From NCBI GenBank assembly GCA_017979445.1, contig CM030718.1, positions 28,019,021 to 28,083,020 of the forward strand: a stretch of DNA of 64,000 nt. Reading direction: 5' to 3'. Positions 35,758-47,825 of this stretch are shown in pieces. Made by a program: the position numbers and the translations under genes. Below the pieces are notes generated by a model. It saw nothing but the letters and a program-made list of their open reading frames with translations. It made no database searches and had not been told where the DNA came from. The first letter of the stretch is position 1, and each line of letters opens with the position of its first letter. The stretch is from Akebia trifoliata. Taxonomy: Eukaryota; Streptophyta; Magnoliopsida; Ranunculales; Lardizabalaceae.

Positions 35758-35925
35758 ATGGACGAACTTTCGCGATTCAATCGATTGAGAATTCAATTAG
35801 CTTTGTTGCTAGTTGTGTGTTTGTTGTATCAGAATTTGATTTTTGTTTATAGCCTATCTCTCTGTAAATCCGAAATCCTTGCCAATCAAGGAAATGAATC
35901 GATCAACAATTCTTTCTTAAATTAG
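35758..35925 (+). pseudogene. Orphan first-exon fragment of the receptor gene, fused to leader DNA
   Basis: Residues 1-29 (starting MDELSRFNRL) are identical to the receptor's signal peptide region. After the duplication junction at about 35848 the frame runs on through the leader of unit 2 for 26 more codons and stops at 35923-35925, giving 55 aa. The first-exon splice donor is absent from this copy, so it cannot splice normally into the receptor. It may be a pseudo-exon, an upstream ORF of long transcripts, or a new small secreted peptide gene. Expression is unknown. Confidence 0.6.
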
Positions 35926-37454
35926 AGTAATATTTTTTTATCTAAATCTGATGCCAACCTCTCTTTCTTATTTGAGCCCCTGACCTCCTCACGCACCAAG
36001 TATGAACAAACAGTGAACCTGTCCACTATATTGTTCCAACACCTCGGAAGCCTAGGCCGCACCCCACCTTGGTGAACATAAACAGAGAGAAGAGCTGTCC
36101 ACTCAATTGTTCCAACACCTCGGAGGTCCAACCTCCCTTGTAGTATACATACAAAGTGAGCTTGTCCACTTAGTTGTTCCAACACTTCAAAGGTCTTGTA
36201 CGTTATTGGGAGTTTCTTTCCCTCCTAATTGCTTTATGCTTTTTCCTACTATGACAAGTATATCCAAAAATTTATTTTATATCATTATAATAATTATATT
36301 TGGATTTTGTTAATATTTTCCCTAAGGGCACACATTAAAGTGCATTAAATGAACCTTGAAAATTGAATTTTGATCGAAAATGCCTAAAAAAAAATACCCC
36401 CAAATGCTTCCCAAAGAGTATTTGTTGAACTTTAACGTGTGCCCTTAGGACACCCTTAACAAGACCCATTATATTTACATATGAACTCGTATATAAGAAT
36501 GTGAGTCATATTGGGCTATTATAGACATGTCTCTATGTAGCCCCACCTAGCTCGATGAGTAAGTTTCAAATTAGGATTTTGAGGTTCGATTAGCATCAAC
36601 TTGTTTAAGACTCAATCTAAGCACGACTTATCCCAATAATAGCTCTATTCTCAAGTTAAGTCGATCGATCTTCTAAATTAAATCAAGATGACAAGTTAAT
36701 AAAAAAAAATAAAAAAAAATGACAAGTTCAAAATTATGGGTCAAACACGTGGCAGAATTTGACACGACCAAACATGATGGAATGAGTATTTAAGAGTATC
36801 ACTTGATTTTTCCTCAAACATAAATACCCTACGTAAAACAATTGACATTCTAGTGGCTTATCTCACTTCCACCTCTTATAGTAATAATTTGTTGAAAAGT
36901 CTTCCGCCGGCACCCTTAAATTCGAACCGTATCGAACTCGTCACACTTTTAAAAAACGCGTTGTAGAAATCAAACTTATCGTTTACGCTGCGTAAGTAAC
37001 TTCAATGCTCCAGTGTGTGTCAGCTCATATATATGAGATTCATGCGATACATCCACTTCAAACTATATCGGTAACTTTTCGGTATTTTTTTTTTCTAATA
37101 AATTATTTTATAATAAAATATTTAGTCCACAAAAAAAACCCGATAAACGCGTTTTCAACTCTTCTAAGTCTAAGAAAGCTTGCAGAGATCACAAAAGAAA
37201 ACTTCTTCTTTTGATTTATCTATCTTTCTATCACGCATTCGACCTGTAAATTAATACACAATCAATTCTTTTGAGGGATTTGAGATTTGAATCAGTTTCT
37301 GACTTTCGATTGTATAAGGAAGAACGATCTACTGGAGAAATTAACGGTTTCGTTTACTCGAAAATGGACGAACTTTCGCGATTCAATCGATTGAGAATTC
37401 AATTAGCTTTGTTGCTAGTTGTGTGTTTGTTGTATCAGAATTTGATTTTTTGTT
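35848..37454. repeat. Unit 2 of the 1.6-kb direct tandem duplication
   Basis: It is the downstream copy, continuous with the intact receptor gene. The junction with unit 1 (GATTTTTGTTTATAGCC) shows a short overlap of GTT/TATAGCC with the left border of unit 1, consistent with microhomology-mediated or slippage duplication. Confidence 0.95.
36320..36451. mobile_element. Family B MITE in duplication unit 2
   Basis: Its sequence is nearly identical to 34719-34847, with ends CCTAAGGGCACACATTAAAG and CTTTAACGTGTGCCCTTAGG. Confidence 0.7.
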
Positions 37455-40400
37455 GGTCTCTCAACGCTGAAGGTAAGTGATTTGCAGCAACTCTGTAAAT
37501 TTTTATTTTTTTGTAAGTTAGACGTTTTTGATTGTAAGTTAGTTGTTCTTGATTGCATGCAGGTTCGGCACTGTTGAGATTTCGAGAGAGAGTTGTGAGG
37601 GATCCGTACGGAGCTTTGTCGAATTGGAACAGTAATGATGTAGATGAGGATCCGTGTTCGTGGTTTGGAGTTGAGTGCTCCGATAGAAAAGTTGTGATTT
37701 TGTGAGTGACTTTCGGATCTTATTTTAATTCTTTACTGATTCAAGATCTTATTTTACTTGTTAGAATTTTTTTTTGTGGTTTATGGTGCTCGGATGTTGT
37801 TTGTTATTTTGTGCGAATGGAATTTGGTTTTCTTGCTCTGTATCTTAATCTTAATTTGTCAGAAAATTGTTCAAATTCGCTAACTGACACGGTTTGCAGT
37901 AAATAAGACGAATTGGATTCTCATTCATATTCGTAATTCTCATAGAAAAAAGATCCTTAAATTATCTTACTTAGTTATGTTTATAAACATTTATGATTGA
38001 GGCAAAGATTTTATTTCATGGACTTAAAAGTTCAATCTGCATGAAAAAATAGATGAATACTTGAAGTTTAATTTGCAAATTTTGACACCTTGATAAAAGG
38101 CCGTGGAAGCACAAAATTATAGTTTTCTAAAAATAAGCACAAACTCATGTTCGGCATGGGTGTTGATGGCTTGAGCCTTTATCAGACCAAACCTTACTCC
38201 TCCAAATTTATAATGCCCTAACCATTAATTGATATCCAGGATTTAATAGTGATTGACCTCTATTAAATTCTAAAACATGGCCATGCCGACCAACCCTTTT
38301 GATCTCTCCAAGAATTTTTATTAACCCAATTCATAGGAAGATTCAATTTTGCCACAATCAAGCATCAAAACCATTTTTTTTTTTTGAATTTTTTGAATTT
38401 TTTATTCCTGAAAAGTAGGAAACATAATTATGAATTATGCATCATAGTTCATGATACTTGCTGTCACATAGAATTTTCCTGTAATTACCACGTCAGTTCC
38501 ATGGGCTTGGCATGCTTTTCAGTGAATGTCATTGTGTGTGGCATGCCTTCACCATTGATCACTAACTCTTGCTTGCCTAGTGAAAAAAGAAAAAAAAAAG
38601 GGAAAACCTTTTGAAAGATTAGGGCAATTATCTGTAATATGCAACATTTATTGGATGGATACATGAATGTAGCCATGTTGAAAGTAATGCTGCTAACTTG
38701 CCACTAAATTATGAGATGGCATTTTTCTAATGGTTGCTTAAACACGATATTTTCTTTAATTCTTCGTTTGATGAGTTTTGATCTATTCTGAAGTCAGGTT
38801 TATTGTCCTTGCAGGAACTTGAAAGATCTTTGTCTTGGAGGAACACTGGCTCCTGAACTTGGTAACCTTGTTCACATTAAGTCCATGTAAGCACTTATGA
38901 TCCTTGTACTAGTCTTTGAAAGTTTATACATCCTTGGATTTAGTATCTTGTGTTCCTTTGAAGATGCTTCAAGTCAAGTTTCCCATCACAGACATCCAGG
39001 TTTAATGAGTCATAATTTAGGTCTTGGCTGGACATGTAATCTCAAAAATATCATTTTGGTAACCAATCAAGAAAGATAAAGACAGGCCCAGATGGTATAC
39101 CTGTAAAAATTTGGAAATACGTGTGAAAAATTGGATTGTCCTGTTTAACTAAACTGTTTATAAGATTTTGGGTATTAAGAAAATGCCAGATGATTGGAGG
39201 AGAAGTTCTATCGGACTTTTTTGGTTTTTTTTTTTAGTTTTTTAATTGGCCTGTTTTTAATGAGATCAGTAACTCAGTGAAAAGAAAAGAAAAGAAGAAT
39301 GTGATTTTGTAGTAGACACATTGGTTTATTTATTTATTAAATTATTTTTTGCTTCTCTTCTCTTTTAGGTGTTATTTTAACACTGGTGCTTCCATGCAGT
39401 ATTCTACGCAATAACTCCTTTTCTGGAATCATACCTAACGAGATTGAACGACTGAAAGAGCTAGAGGTGTTGGATCTAGGATACAATAATTTCAGCGGAC
39501 CACTTCCATCTGACATTGGCAGTAATCTGTCCTTGGCAATACTGTGAGCATATATGCATATAAATTTTTTTAGGTTCCTTAAGTTCTCTTGCTTTTAATG
39601 CTTTAACTAATAACTTGTCTTCTGATTTTACTTGCAGTCTACTTGACAACAACAGATTCCTAGGTAGCATGTCTCCTGAACTTCATGAGCTTTGTATGCT
39701 TTCTGAACTTCAAGTAGATGAGAACCAGTTATCAAGTGCTGCAAAATGGATATCGTGCGACAGAATATCCAGTTCATGGTAAGATTATAGTCGAGCACAA
39801 TCAATGTGACGGTTTTTTTTCCCAAACAATGTGATGGCTTTCTTTTATGAAGAAATCTAGTTTTACCCCATTAAGTACTATATACGGTATCATTCAATAA
39901 GTTTCACCTGGGACATATGTATGGAATTGGATGATAGGAGGCTTTATTTGCATTCTTCAGCCTCTCCAAAATATTATTCATTCATGGAAATTTATATAGA
40001 ATTATTGACATAAGGTAGTGAAATATTATTCTCCAAGTTGAATTCATGACAAGTGATCTCACATTTTTTAGGAATATTGGCCAAGGTGGAGATGTAGCTT
40101 ACCGGCGACTGCTTCAGGAGCCAGGTGCCAGTAGTCCTCCCAAACCCAAAGACAACACCAAAACTAATAAAAACAAAACAAAAAAGAAGAATAATTCTGA
40201 TTCATCACCAACACCATCACCATTACCCTCGCCGTTTCATTCACCATCACTTTCTCCTACCAATAGCTTTCCTCCAACTTCACCTGTGCCAACCCCCAAC
40301 CCGGTTTCCCCTGCTCCACCAGTGGACCCTCCCATTGTCAGTACTACACCACCACCCATCCATTCTCCCTCAGCGAGCCCCTCATATTTAGAACAATCAA

Positions 40401-43099
40401 GTTCGCAAAAGAAACATCATGCTAAGTGGCTAATTTTGGCTGGAGGAATAGGGGCTTCTGTTCTTGTTTTCATTTTGTTTGCTGGCTTCTTCATCTGTCG
40501 AAGCACTAAAGTAGTCGTTGTCAAACCATGGGCCACAGGATTAAGTGGGCAACTGCGGAAAGCGTTTGTTACAGGTTATTCTTCTTTCTCATTTGGAAAT
40601 ATCTTCCTTCTTATTTATATTCTATGAATATTTTCCATAGCGTTCAGTCAGAGGCAAGGACAATTTACCAACACTTCTATATATTGGATGGTTGTGATCA
40701 TCTGATTTGGTCAACTATTTTTATTTAGAGTCTGACTAGCCTTAGTAAGATTTCAACTCTTACTAAGGGTCGTAGTGGACAAAATTCTATGAACTTTGTA
40801 GAAAATAATTTAAAAAATATGTTAATTTTCACTATTGAATTTTAATTTTAAATTTGGGAGATTCGTGGAAGTTCGGTAGCTGTCCATTTTCAAAACCTTG
40901 GATCAAGCCCAAACAAAATTGTTTTTTTGAATTTTAATTTTTTTTTGTCTGAGGTTTTCCATGAAATCTAGAGATCTGTGGTTTTGGATTGCCAATGTGG
41001 TAATCCATTTGAGCTCAAGGACCCTTAGTGAGAGTTAAAATCTTACTAAGGAAAGTGTTTTTCTTTTACTTACAATATCTCCTTGACGGAAGTCATCTAA
41101 TAAAGGGTTCTAACCCCCCTTCTCCATGTCTTATAATCCAGTCGCCTATCCTTGAAGCATGTTCATCAAGTTACTATTGCAAATTTTTTTCTCTGTATCC
41201 ATAATTCAGATATTTCATTTCAGGTGTACCAAAGCTCAAACGATCAGAACTTGAAACTGCTTGTGAAGACTTCAGTAATGTAATTGGTTCTTCATCGAAT
41301 GGCACAATGTACAAAGGAACACTGTCAACTGGAGTTGAAATTGCTGTGACGTCTACTTTAGTGACATCTGCCAAAGATTGGTCAAAGCAATTAGAAGCGG
41401 AGTTCAGGACCAAGGTGCCTTACGAACAAAATTCACAACTTTATGTTACCACCTTCAGTATCTGTCGTTTGATTCATTTCCTAACCTTTGCGTTTCATTA
41501 TGGTTTCAGATAGACACATTGTCAAAAGTTAACCACAAAAATTTTGTGAGCCTTCTTGGGTTTTGTGAAGAAGAGGAACCTTTCACTAGGATGATGGTTT
41601 TTGAGTACGCTCCAAATGGAACTCTCTTTGAGCATCTGCACAGTGAGTATCCCATCATGGTAGCTTAGAAAATTGTTCCTTTTATTTCCTTATTAGAAAA
41701 TTTCTACTGCATTAAAGTTTTGAAAATGGTAGAAATTTCATTTTGAGAAAAAAAGTTCAAGGGAAAACAAAAAAAATTCCAAGCTTCCATTCAGGACCTT
41801 AGTGCAGAAGTTTTCCCCATACTTTGATTTGTAATTTTTTGGTTGGTTGATATGAAAATCTTGGATAGACTTAAAAATCTGGTTTCTTCTCACCTTAATA
41901 TTTCATGATTTTTTTTCCTTTGAAGATGTCATCATCAGTTATTCCTTATCCCAAAACATTGAGGTCAACAGCATGAATTCTCTTTATTTTTCCATGCAAC
42001 TCTATCTAAAGCAGTATCATATGTATAAAGGTTTCAAAACTCAATTTTGAGTTCTAGATTGACCTGTCCAAATGTATTTGGCCTTTTCTTCCTAAGTTGC
42101 TAGTTGACCTCTGTTATAGGGGAAAGCCTTGTATGTTCATGGTTTTAAATCTCATCCGAGACCAAGACAACTAGCCAATATGTCTCGGTATTGTCCACAA
42201 ACAAGAAGGATAGACAAGTCAAACGTATCAGACGAGATTTAAAACCACAGTTCATTATTTCTCATTGTTGAACAAGACAACTCGGTCTCGTTCACGGACG
42301 AGACGAGATGTCAAAACGAGTTTTAAAACCATGTATATGTTTCGTATAAAGATGAGAGAAGTAGTAGTTATTTTATCTGACTATTGCATTGTGTCGACAT
42401 ATAATCAACTTGTCATGCAGACAAGAAGTTCATTGATATAGTCCTAACGTTACAATCATGGTTAACAATCACTAATATCAAATTGTGGTGGGTGCTGCAG
42501 TAAAAGAAGCGGAGCACTTGGACTGGGGCACACGGTTGCGGATCGCAATGGGAATGTCATACTGTCTTGACCATATGCATCAATTGACACCACCCATACT
42601 TGTTAAAAACTTGCAATCTACTACCGTATATCTGACTGAAGACTATGCAGCAAAGTTCTCAGATTTCGCTTTCTGGAATGGCAGTGCAGTGGCCAATATG
42701 GGATCAGCTGGACTAGAACTGTTATATACACCATCATCAGATCTAGAGGGAAATGTTTATAGCTTCGGGTTAATATTGCTGGAGATGATAACGGGTAGGC
42801 TTCCGTACTCCTCAGACAACGACCCACTTGTGGATTGGGCATCGGACTATTTGATAAGAAAGAAACCTCTTTGTGACATGGTCGATCCAACGCTGAAATC
42901 TTTCCAAGAGGACACGCTCGAGAAACTATGTGAGGTGATATTGTCTTGCGTCGATCCTAACCCACAGCAGAGGCCAACAATGAGAGAGGTTACAATACGA
43001 TTAAGAGAGATAACTGCAATGGCACCGGATGAAGCAACCCCGAGACTTTCTCCTCTGTGGTGGGCAGAGCTTGAGATCCTTTCGGCCGAAACAAGCTAA
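37364..43099 (+). CDS. LRR receptor-like pseudokinase, MRH1/MDIS1 type, 9 exons
   Basis: Exons read as 37364-37472, 37563-37701, 38815-38886, 39400-39543, 39638-39778, 40072-40574, 41224-41414, 41510-41642 and 42501-43099. All introns are GT-AG and the phases fit, giving 676 aa, close to the family's usual 660-690. In order there is a signal peptide (1 to about 33), a cysteine-bounded LRR N-cap (DEDPCSWFGVEC), about four LRRs (80-200; LGYNNFSGPLPS), a Pro/Ser-rich stretch (215-310), a membrane span (about 321-344), and a kinase-like domain (about 375-660). The family includes Arabidopsis MRH1 (root-hair growth) and MDIS1 (pollen-tube guidance), acting at the plasma membrane. The ATP-binding lysine site reads VEIAVTST, no HRD loop is visible and DFG reads DFAFW, so catalysis is unlikely, as in relatives. 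Introns 6 and 8 carry MITEs. The promoter is duplicated upstream. Confidence 0.92.
40727..41058. mobile_element. MITE in receptor intron 6
   Basis: The left end (GACTAGCCTTAGTAAGATTT, CTTACTAAGGGTC) and right end (GACCCTTAGTGAGAGTTA, AAATCTTACTAAGG) are inverted relatives. Related end sequences occur near 15455-15510 and 25545-25575. It lies wholly within the intron 40575-41223. Confidence 0.6.
42138..42333. mobile_element. hAT-like family A MITE in receptor intron 8
   Basis: The ends are CATGGTTTTAAATCTC and, inverted, CATGGTTTTAAAACTCG. The flanks TGTATGTT (left) and TATATGTT (right) match at 7 of 8 bases, consistent with an aged 8-bp target duplication. The interior holds GAGACGAGATGTCAAAACG. 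Confidence 0.7.
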
Positions 43100-44285
43100 G
43101 AGCCGAACGTGAGAAGCTGAACCCGTACTTTTGGAAGTTAAATATTCATTTTTTTCTTCTTCTAATTGAATGGGCACAACAGCATTTATGTGTTTGTAAG
43201 ATACCTCTGGTTTCTTTTGTTGAGTAATTGAATGGTACTTTGTATATAACTGAGACAGAGAAAAGTAGTGTTGTTTTATTGTTTGTTTGCTCTGTTTTTT
43301 CTTTGAAAAAGATGAATGTGAAAATGCATTAAATCAATATACTTGTGAAACTCAAGAAAGTTTCATTTTTCTGTTCTATCTTTCAATTGGTTTCTTGACA
43401 TTCATGTCATGACATGGATTGTTTCTCGAATAAATTGATCTCAATAAAATGTTTTATTTAATTCATTTTTTTTTTTTCCAATACTACAGTACCAAGTTGA
43501 AATCAGTACCATCTTCTAAAGAACTACATGTACTAGGGGCCGAGATTTTTTAGGGTTTCAACATCTTGGGCTATAGAGTTTGAAATCCTAATTTAGTTAA
43601 CTATAATAACTATAAATTAATCACATAAATTTTTGACTAAAATTCTATTAGATTATAATATTATATAAGTTCTCATTCCATTTATTCTTTTTAAATATTC
43701 AGTCCCTCCATTATACAACATCCCGCAAAACTCTCATGGAATGAAATATTAATTTTTAAACCCTTTTGACATATGGAAAATATTTTATTATAATTTTCTG
43801 ATGATACTATTAAAACTGCAAATATTTTTGACAGAAATTTTTGAAAAATACCACCATATATATCTCATAAAATTATAGAGTCGTGATAATTGAATCGCTA
43901 GATAGCATACTCAATCGACTCCCTGATGTGACAAGTTTGGGAACCATAGATCTGTATGCCTTTGGATACACGATTGCACTTCCCCATAAAAAAAAGTGTA
44001 TCCCAAGACGTAAAGATCTATGATACCCGAACTTGTCCACGTCAGGGAGTCAATTGAGTGTGTGACTTGGCGAGTCGTATTATCGAAACTCAAAATTATA
44101 TCATTATGCATGAAAAACAAATATCCTAAAATACAAAGAAAATAAATAATTTCATTATATATGGAAAATGACTTTGCATGGACACATATTCAACAACATA
44201 ACGACTTCACTAACCATTCCTAATCTAACCCATATCTTCCTCCCCTAGTTTAGATTGGTATGGTTTAGAGAAACTTAATATACAA
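43100..44285. other. Intergenic DNA between the receptor and DUF688 genes (tail to tail)
   Basis: The first 250 bp are probable receptor 3'UTR. The rest is AT-rich DNA and the foldback element at 43870-44100. No gene is seen. Confidence 0.55.
43870..44100. mobile_element. Foldback MITE
   Basis: The left arm (GAGTCGTGATAATTGAATCG, CATACTCAATCGACTCCCTG) is inverted in the right arm (CAGGGAGTCAATTGAGTGTG, CGAGTCGTATTATCG). The arms also share a CATAGATC(T) and TGGGATACAC-like centre. Confidence 0.65.
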
Positions 44286-45089
44286 TCAACCATGTTTAGC
44301 ACCACCTCTAGAAGACCCTTCTAATGAAGCACCTCGAAATCGTTTGGCATTTCCTTTAAGTTTCACAATGGGAGAACCTCGCCGAATGGGTTTTTTTTCC
44401 AATCCACATGGCGTGTGCTTCACACGCCATGGAAATAGAAGCCCAATCCCACAAGCCTTCGAATAGGATCGCCTCACCACCCGAGGAACACAATCAACTG
44501 ATAGTTCCATATCCATCGATTCCCTTGCACAATCTTCAGGAGGAAGAATTGTTTTGTTTAAATTCCTAGAAATAGTGGGAACATAGGAAGCAGCCAAGGC
44601 ATTTGCATCGGGGAGGAAACGATGTATAATGAAATTTGGTGATACATCACGTAATTCACTCGTGCTATCTACAATGTCAAATGACTCTGATAGGGAGAAC
44701 ATATCTACCGCATCGGAGAAGACATCATCATTATCACCATCACCATCATCACCATGACAACCATCGACATTGTTGTTCTTGTCGATGTGATCATCATAAT
44801 ATCCACAATCAACGTCAATTTTTTCTTTGGGGGGATGCCAAAGACAAGGTGGAGGCTTCGGCGTTGGTGGATAATCAACATCGAAGATTCTTCTCGCCAT
44901 GCCTTTAGGTGTGCCCGGAACTTGTTCCCATGAAAATGGAACTCTTTTACTTGTATCATTCATAGAGCCATACCGATACGTATCAGAATTTTGCACACAT
45001 TGGGTACCACCGACACGCTTCGTTGATAGGATTGGTGCATTCAAGTTCAATTTTCTAAGGCATCTCTCACTCAAATCATCTTCTTCCAT
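44286..45089 (-). CDS. DUF688-family protein, intronless
   Basis: This is a 267-aa frame of unknown biochemical function in a plant-only family. Landmarks are the conserved VPFSWEQVPGTPK (about residues 50-62), PPTPKPPPCLWHPP (about 74-87), an Asp/Asn-rich low-complexity stretch (about 95-125), VDMFSLSESFDIVD and the block FLPDANALAASY near residue 160, and a basic C-terminus (RRGSPIVKLKGNAKRFRG). All match the DUF688 pattern as I know it. It has no signal peptide or membrane segment; the basic tail could favour nuclear location, but that is a guess. A TATA-like TTAAATATAG lies about 50 bp upstream on the minus strand. The frame is intact. Confidence 0.85.
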   Translation of the reverse strand: MEEDDLSERCLRKLNLNAPILSTKRVGGTQCVQNSDTYRYGSMNDTSKRVPFSWEQVPGTPKGMARRIFDVDYPPTPKPPPCLWHPPKEKIDVDCGYYDDHIDKNNNVDGCHGDDGDGDNDDVFSDAVDMFSLSESFDIVDSTSELRDVSPNFIIHRFLPDANALAASYVPTISRNLNKTILPPEDCARESMDMELSVDCVPRVVRRSYSKACGIGLLFPWRVKHTPCGLEKKPIRRGSPIVKLKGNAKRFRGASLEGSSRGGAKHG

Positions 45090-45957
45090 GAATATTAAGG
45101 GATGAGAGCTTCAATGTTGATGAGTTAAAAACTCTTGCTATATTTAAGAGAAAATGGAAGTAGAGGGAAAAAAAACTACACATAAACTACAGTACAAGTT
45201 TGAGAGGACCAAAACAATTTTCTTTTTCTTTTTAAAAATTAGTTGAAAGAATTATTAAAAGGCAGTTGAAACTTGGGTGTCTCGTGGATGTATTTAAGAT
45301 TGATTTGGAAAAGCTTACCGGTGAAGATATCTAGTTGGAAAGTTACTTAGTAAAAATATGATATCAGACCGTTCAAGTAGTGGGACCACCTCTTGATGAG
45401 GGGTCGTGGTCCCAAAAATCAGACTGATCATGAGAGGAGCTCGTGATAAAGAAGGAATTCTTGAGTTATTTTGTCTCAATTTTTTTTTTTATAGAGATAA
45501 ATTCAATTAAATATGGACCCTTTTTTGAAAAAAAATATTTCACTTTTACTAATCCAAAACCATATAAAGGTAAACTTAATTTAATGTCAGTAAAGAAGAT
45601 ACTTATTTTGAAATAAATAAATAAATACCAAAATGGATACCCCTTTTGATAAATATTTGGAACGAGGTTAGACCAATAATTTTGGCAAAATATTGGTCAT
45701 TGTGGTAAAACAGCCAAAATTATAGGGTATTTTATGAAAATAGCCGAGTATTTTGAAAATTTTACTAAACCAGCCATTTGTTATGAAAAATGGTTGTATA
45801 TCCAATTTTATGATTATTATTTATTTTATAAAAACAGTTATTTGATGTAAGATCACATTTATTATTACTTATTTACCCTTCGTGTGAACCTACAATTATC
45901 TCAAAAGCAAAAAGTAGATACATTAAAATATCCACATGACATCGATCATTCGATTTT

Positions 45958-46085
45958 TCGAGCTAGTTTAGTTGGTAAAACCTTTGGGAGATGATACCAG
46001 AGGCCTAGGTTAAAATCCCACCAACAACGAGTTATTGAACTTATTCAAAACAGACTATCAATAAAAAAGAAAAGAAAACAAGAGG
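45958..46085 (+). mobile_element. tRNA-derived SINE candidate
   Basis: An A-box-like TAGTTTAGTTGGTAAAACC (about 45964-45982) is followed by a B-box-like GGTTAAAATCCC (46008-46019) and then a short body ending in an A-rich tail (ATAAAAAAGAAAAGAAAACA). The tRNA stems are not preserved. Confidence 0.5.
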
Positions 46086-46689
46086 ATTCTTCTCTTTAAA
46101 AAAAATGTAACGGTTATTATGAATAAAAACATAGTTGATTCAATAATTTCGGCAAAATACATAATTATTTAATAGTTTTCCTATATATATTTTAAAGGGA
46201 TATTTAAGTGATCAATTTTTGATGTATTTACGATTTCGGATCACTATTCATTTTAAGCACTAAAACATGATTGGTAACGAATTCAAAGGTTTTAAAGTGA
46301 TTATTTCGCAGCTTTAAAGTATCTAATTTGAAATTGTCACTTTAAATTTGAAAAGTTGTCACGTTAAAACCTCCAAAATTTTTTATCGTTCATGTTTTGA
46401 CAATTAAAATGAATAATGAGTCGGAATTGTAAATTCTTTAAATTCAGCTCATGAAATGGTAATTCACCCTCTTCTAAAGACTATCAAATATCAAAAAATG
46501 CATGCATTATACTTTAATTTAAGAGAAAAAGGGACAAAGGGCACATTTTTTTCCATTAAAAATTAATAAATCATATAATAAGATGGTATCTCCACCTTTA
46601 TTAGCAAAAAAAATAATCCCTTGAAAGGGTCAATGAGCATGACAGCATGCCATGTCATGTCATGCCATGAATGGATGATTATAATATTG

Positions 46690-46830
46690 AAGATCAAAAA
46701 GGACAAACATACTCATTCTCATATTAGTGGTTGTGATCCGCATTTTCAGGGTTCACATATTCTCAGGCAATAAACAACAATACGATAGATAACCAAGAGT
46801 TGACCTTACAGATACGGTTGGCCCACTCTT
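46690..46830. promoter_or_regulatory. Upstream block shared by both GARP genes (copy 1)
   Basis: Segments CATTCTCATAT, GATCCGCATT, TTCACATATTCTCAGGCAAT, AAACAAC and GTTGACCTTACAG occur in the same order at 58551-58690 upstream of the paralogue. It lies about 3 kb before the ATG of the first gene. Confidence 0.55.
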
Positions 46831-47654
46831 GGATTATACTCTGTACACAATAAATAGTATTTTTCTATCAAAATCAGCTACCATGCATACGTGGTGGTTC
46901 CTGAATCTAGTAGATCATCTTTTTTGATTTCTCTAGAGAGAGAAACAATTTTTTTTTCCAGTATTTTTAAAAGGTAAATCTCTAGCACCATAAGAAAAGA
47001 TGAGGGTTTTAATAAGGGTCGATTACTATTTCGTGAGCTGAATATGAAGAATTTATGATTCCGACTAATAATCACTTTAAACGTGCGAAATTGTCACTTA
47101 AAAGCCTCCATAGTTGTTGCCATTCAATTTTGGTAATTAAAATGAACAGTGAGCCAAAATCGTAAATCCGTCAAAAGTTGATCAATTTTTTTCTTTTTTC
47201 CCGTAAATATCCCTTTTAATAATCCTCACATGCATGATTAGTCATAATTATAAAACTTATAAAGGGACCACCTCTCATTAGAAAAATTTCTATGTTTGAC
47301 TCCAAATTCAGAATCTATCCTATTTTTTGAATAATTAAATCTATGAGCCAGAAACCCCAAATCACATCAGAGTGGCAATAAGAAAAGAAACACAAGACAA
47401 ATGCGGGCTTGGTTTGGTAGGATGATGTCCATGTCCACGAATAGGATGAGAGCAGTTCACTAACTTTGAATGTGGGCTTTGAATTTTTTTCCTATTGAAT
47501 CGGGAAACCATTTCTTGGCTTTGAATTTTTTCCTACAATTCTTCCATGCCTATTGTATCGAAAACCATTACTTGGATTTGAATTTTTTCCTAAAACTCTT
47601 CCATGCCTATTGAATCTAGAAACCATTACTTTCTTACTAAATGTGTATTGATTT

Positions 47655-47825
47655 TCTAACGCTCCCCTCTAACACACAACCACCTACGCCCCCATCACAA
47701 AATCGTAGATCATTTACATCGAAATATGCATAACTATAAATCTTATGTATTTCGAGGCAAATGATCTACGGTTATGTGCTGGGGGCGTGTATCAGAGGGG
47801 GGCATCATATTATCACGGCTCTCAC
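47655..47825. mobile_element. Foldback MITE of repeat family E
   Basis: The left arm (CTCCCCTCTAACACAC, GCCCCCATCACAAAATCGTA, GATCATTTAC) is mirrored by the right arm (AAATGATCTACGGTTATGTG, GGGGGCGTGTATCAGAGG). A relative lies at 60980-61138. Confidence 0.65.

Larger units (their letters stand above)
34244..35847. repeat. Unit 1 of a 1.6-kb direct tandem duplication
   Basis: It starts near TTATAGCCTATCTCTCTG and ends within the receptor's first exon at TTGATTTTTGTT. Unit 2 (35848-37454) repeats it with only a few one- to two-base indels and substitutions (for example ACCCACCC/ACCCCACC, TAATGTG/TAACGTG), giving roughly 99% identity by eye and a period of 1601-1606 bp. It contains the receptor's upstream region, a family B MITE (34719-34847) and three short repeats (34418-34590). 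Confidence 0.95.

Noticed and set aside
42421..42500. Alternative start of the last receptor exon after CATGCAG at 42420
   Set aside because: Reading on from there meets a TAA at about 42501-42503, whereas the acceptor at 42499-42500 restores the kinase-like domain in frame.
44636..44908. 90-aa plus-strand His-rich frame
   Set aside because: It is the antisense of the Asp-rich stretch of the DUF688 gene.
45958..46030. tRNA gene suggested by A-box and B-box-like sequences
   Set aside because: The acceptor, D and anticodon stems do not pair and an A-rich tail follows, so it is called a SINE.
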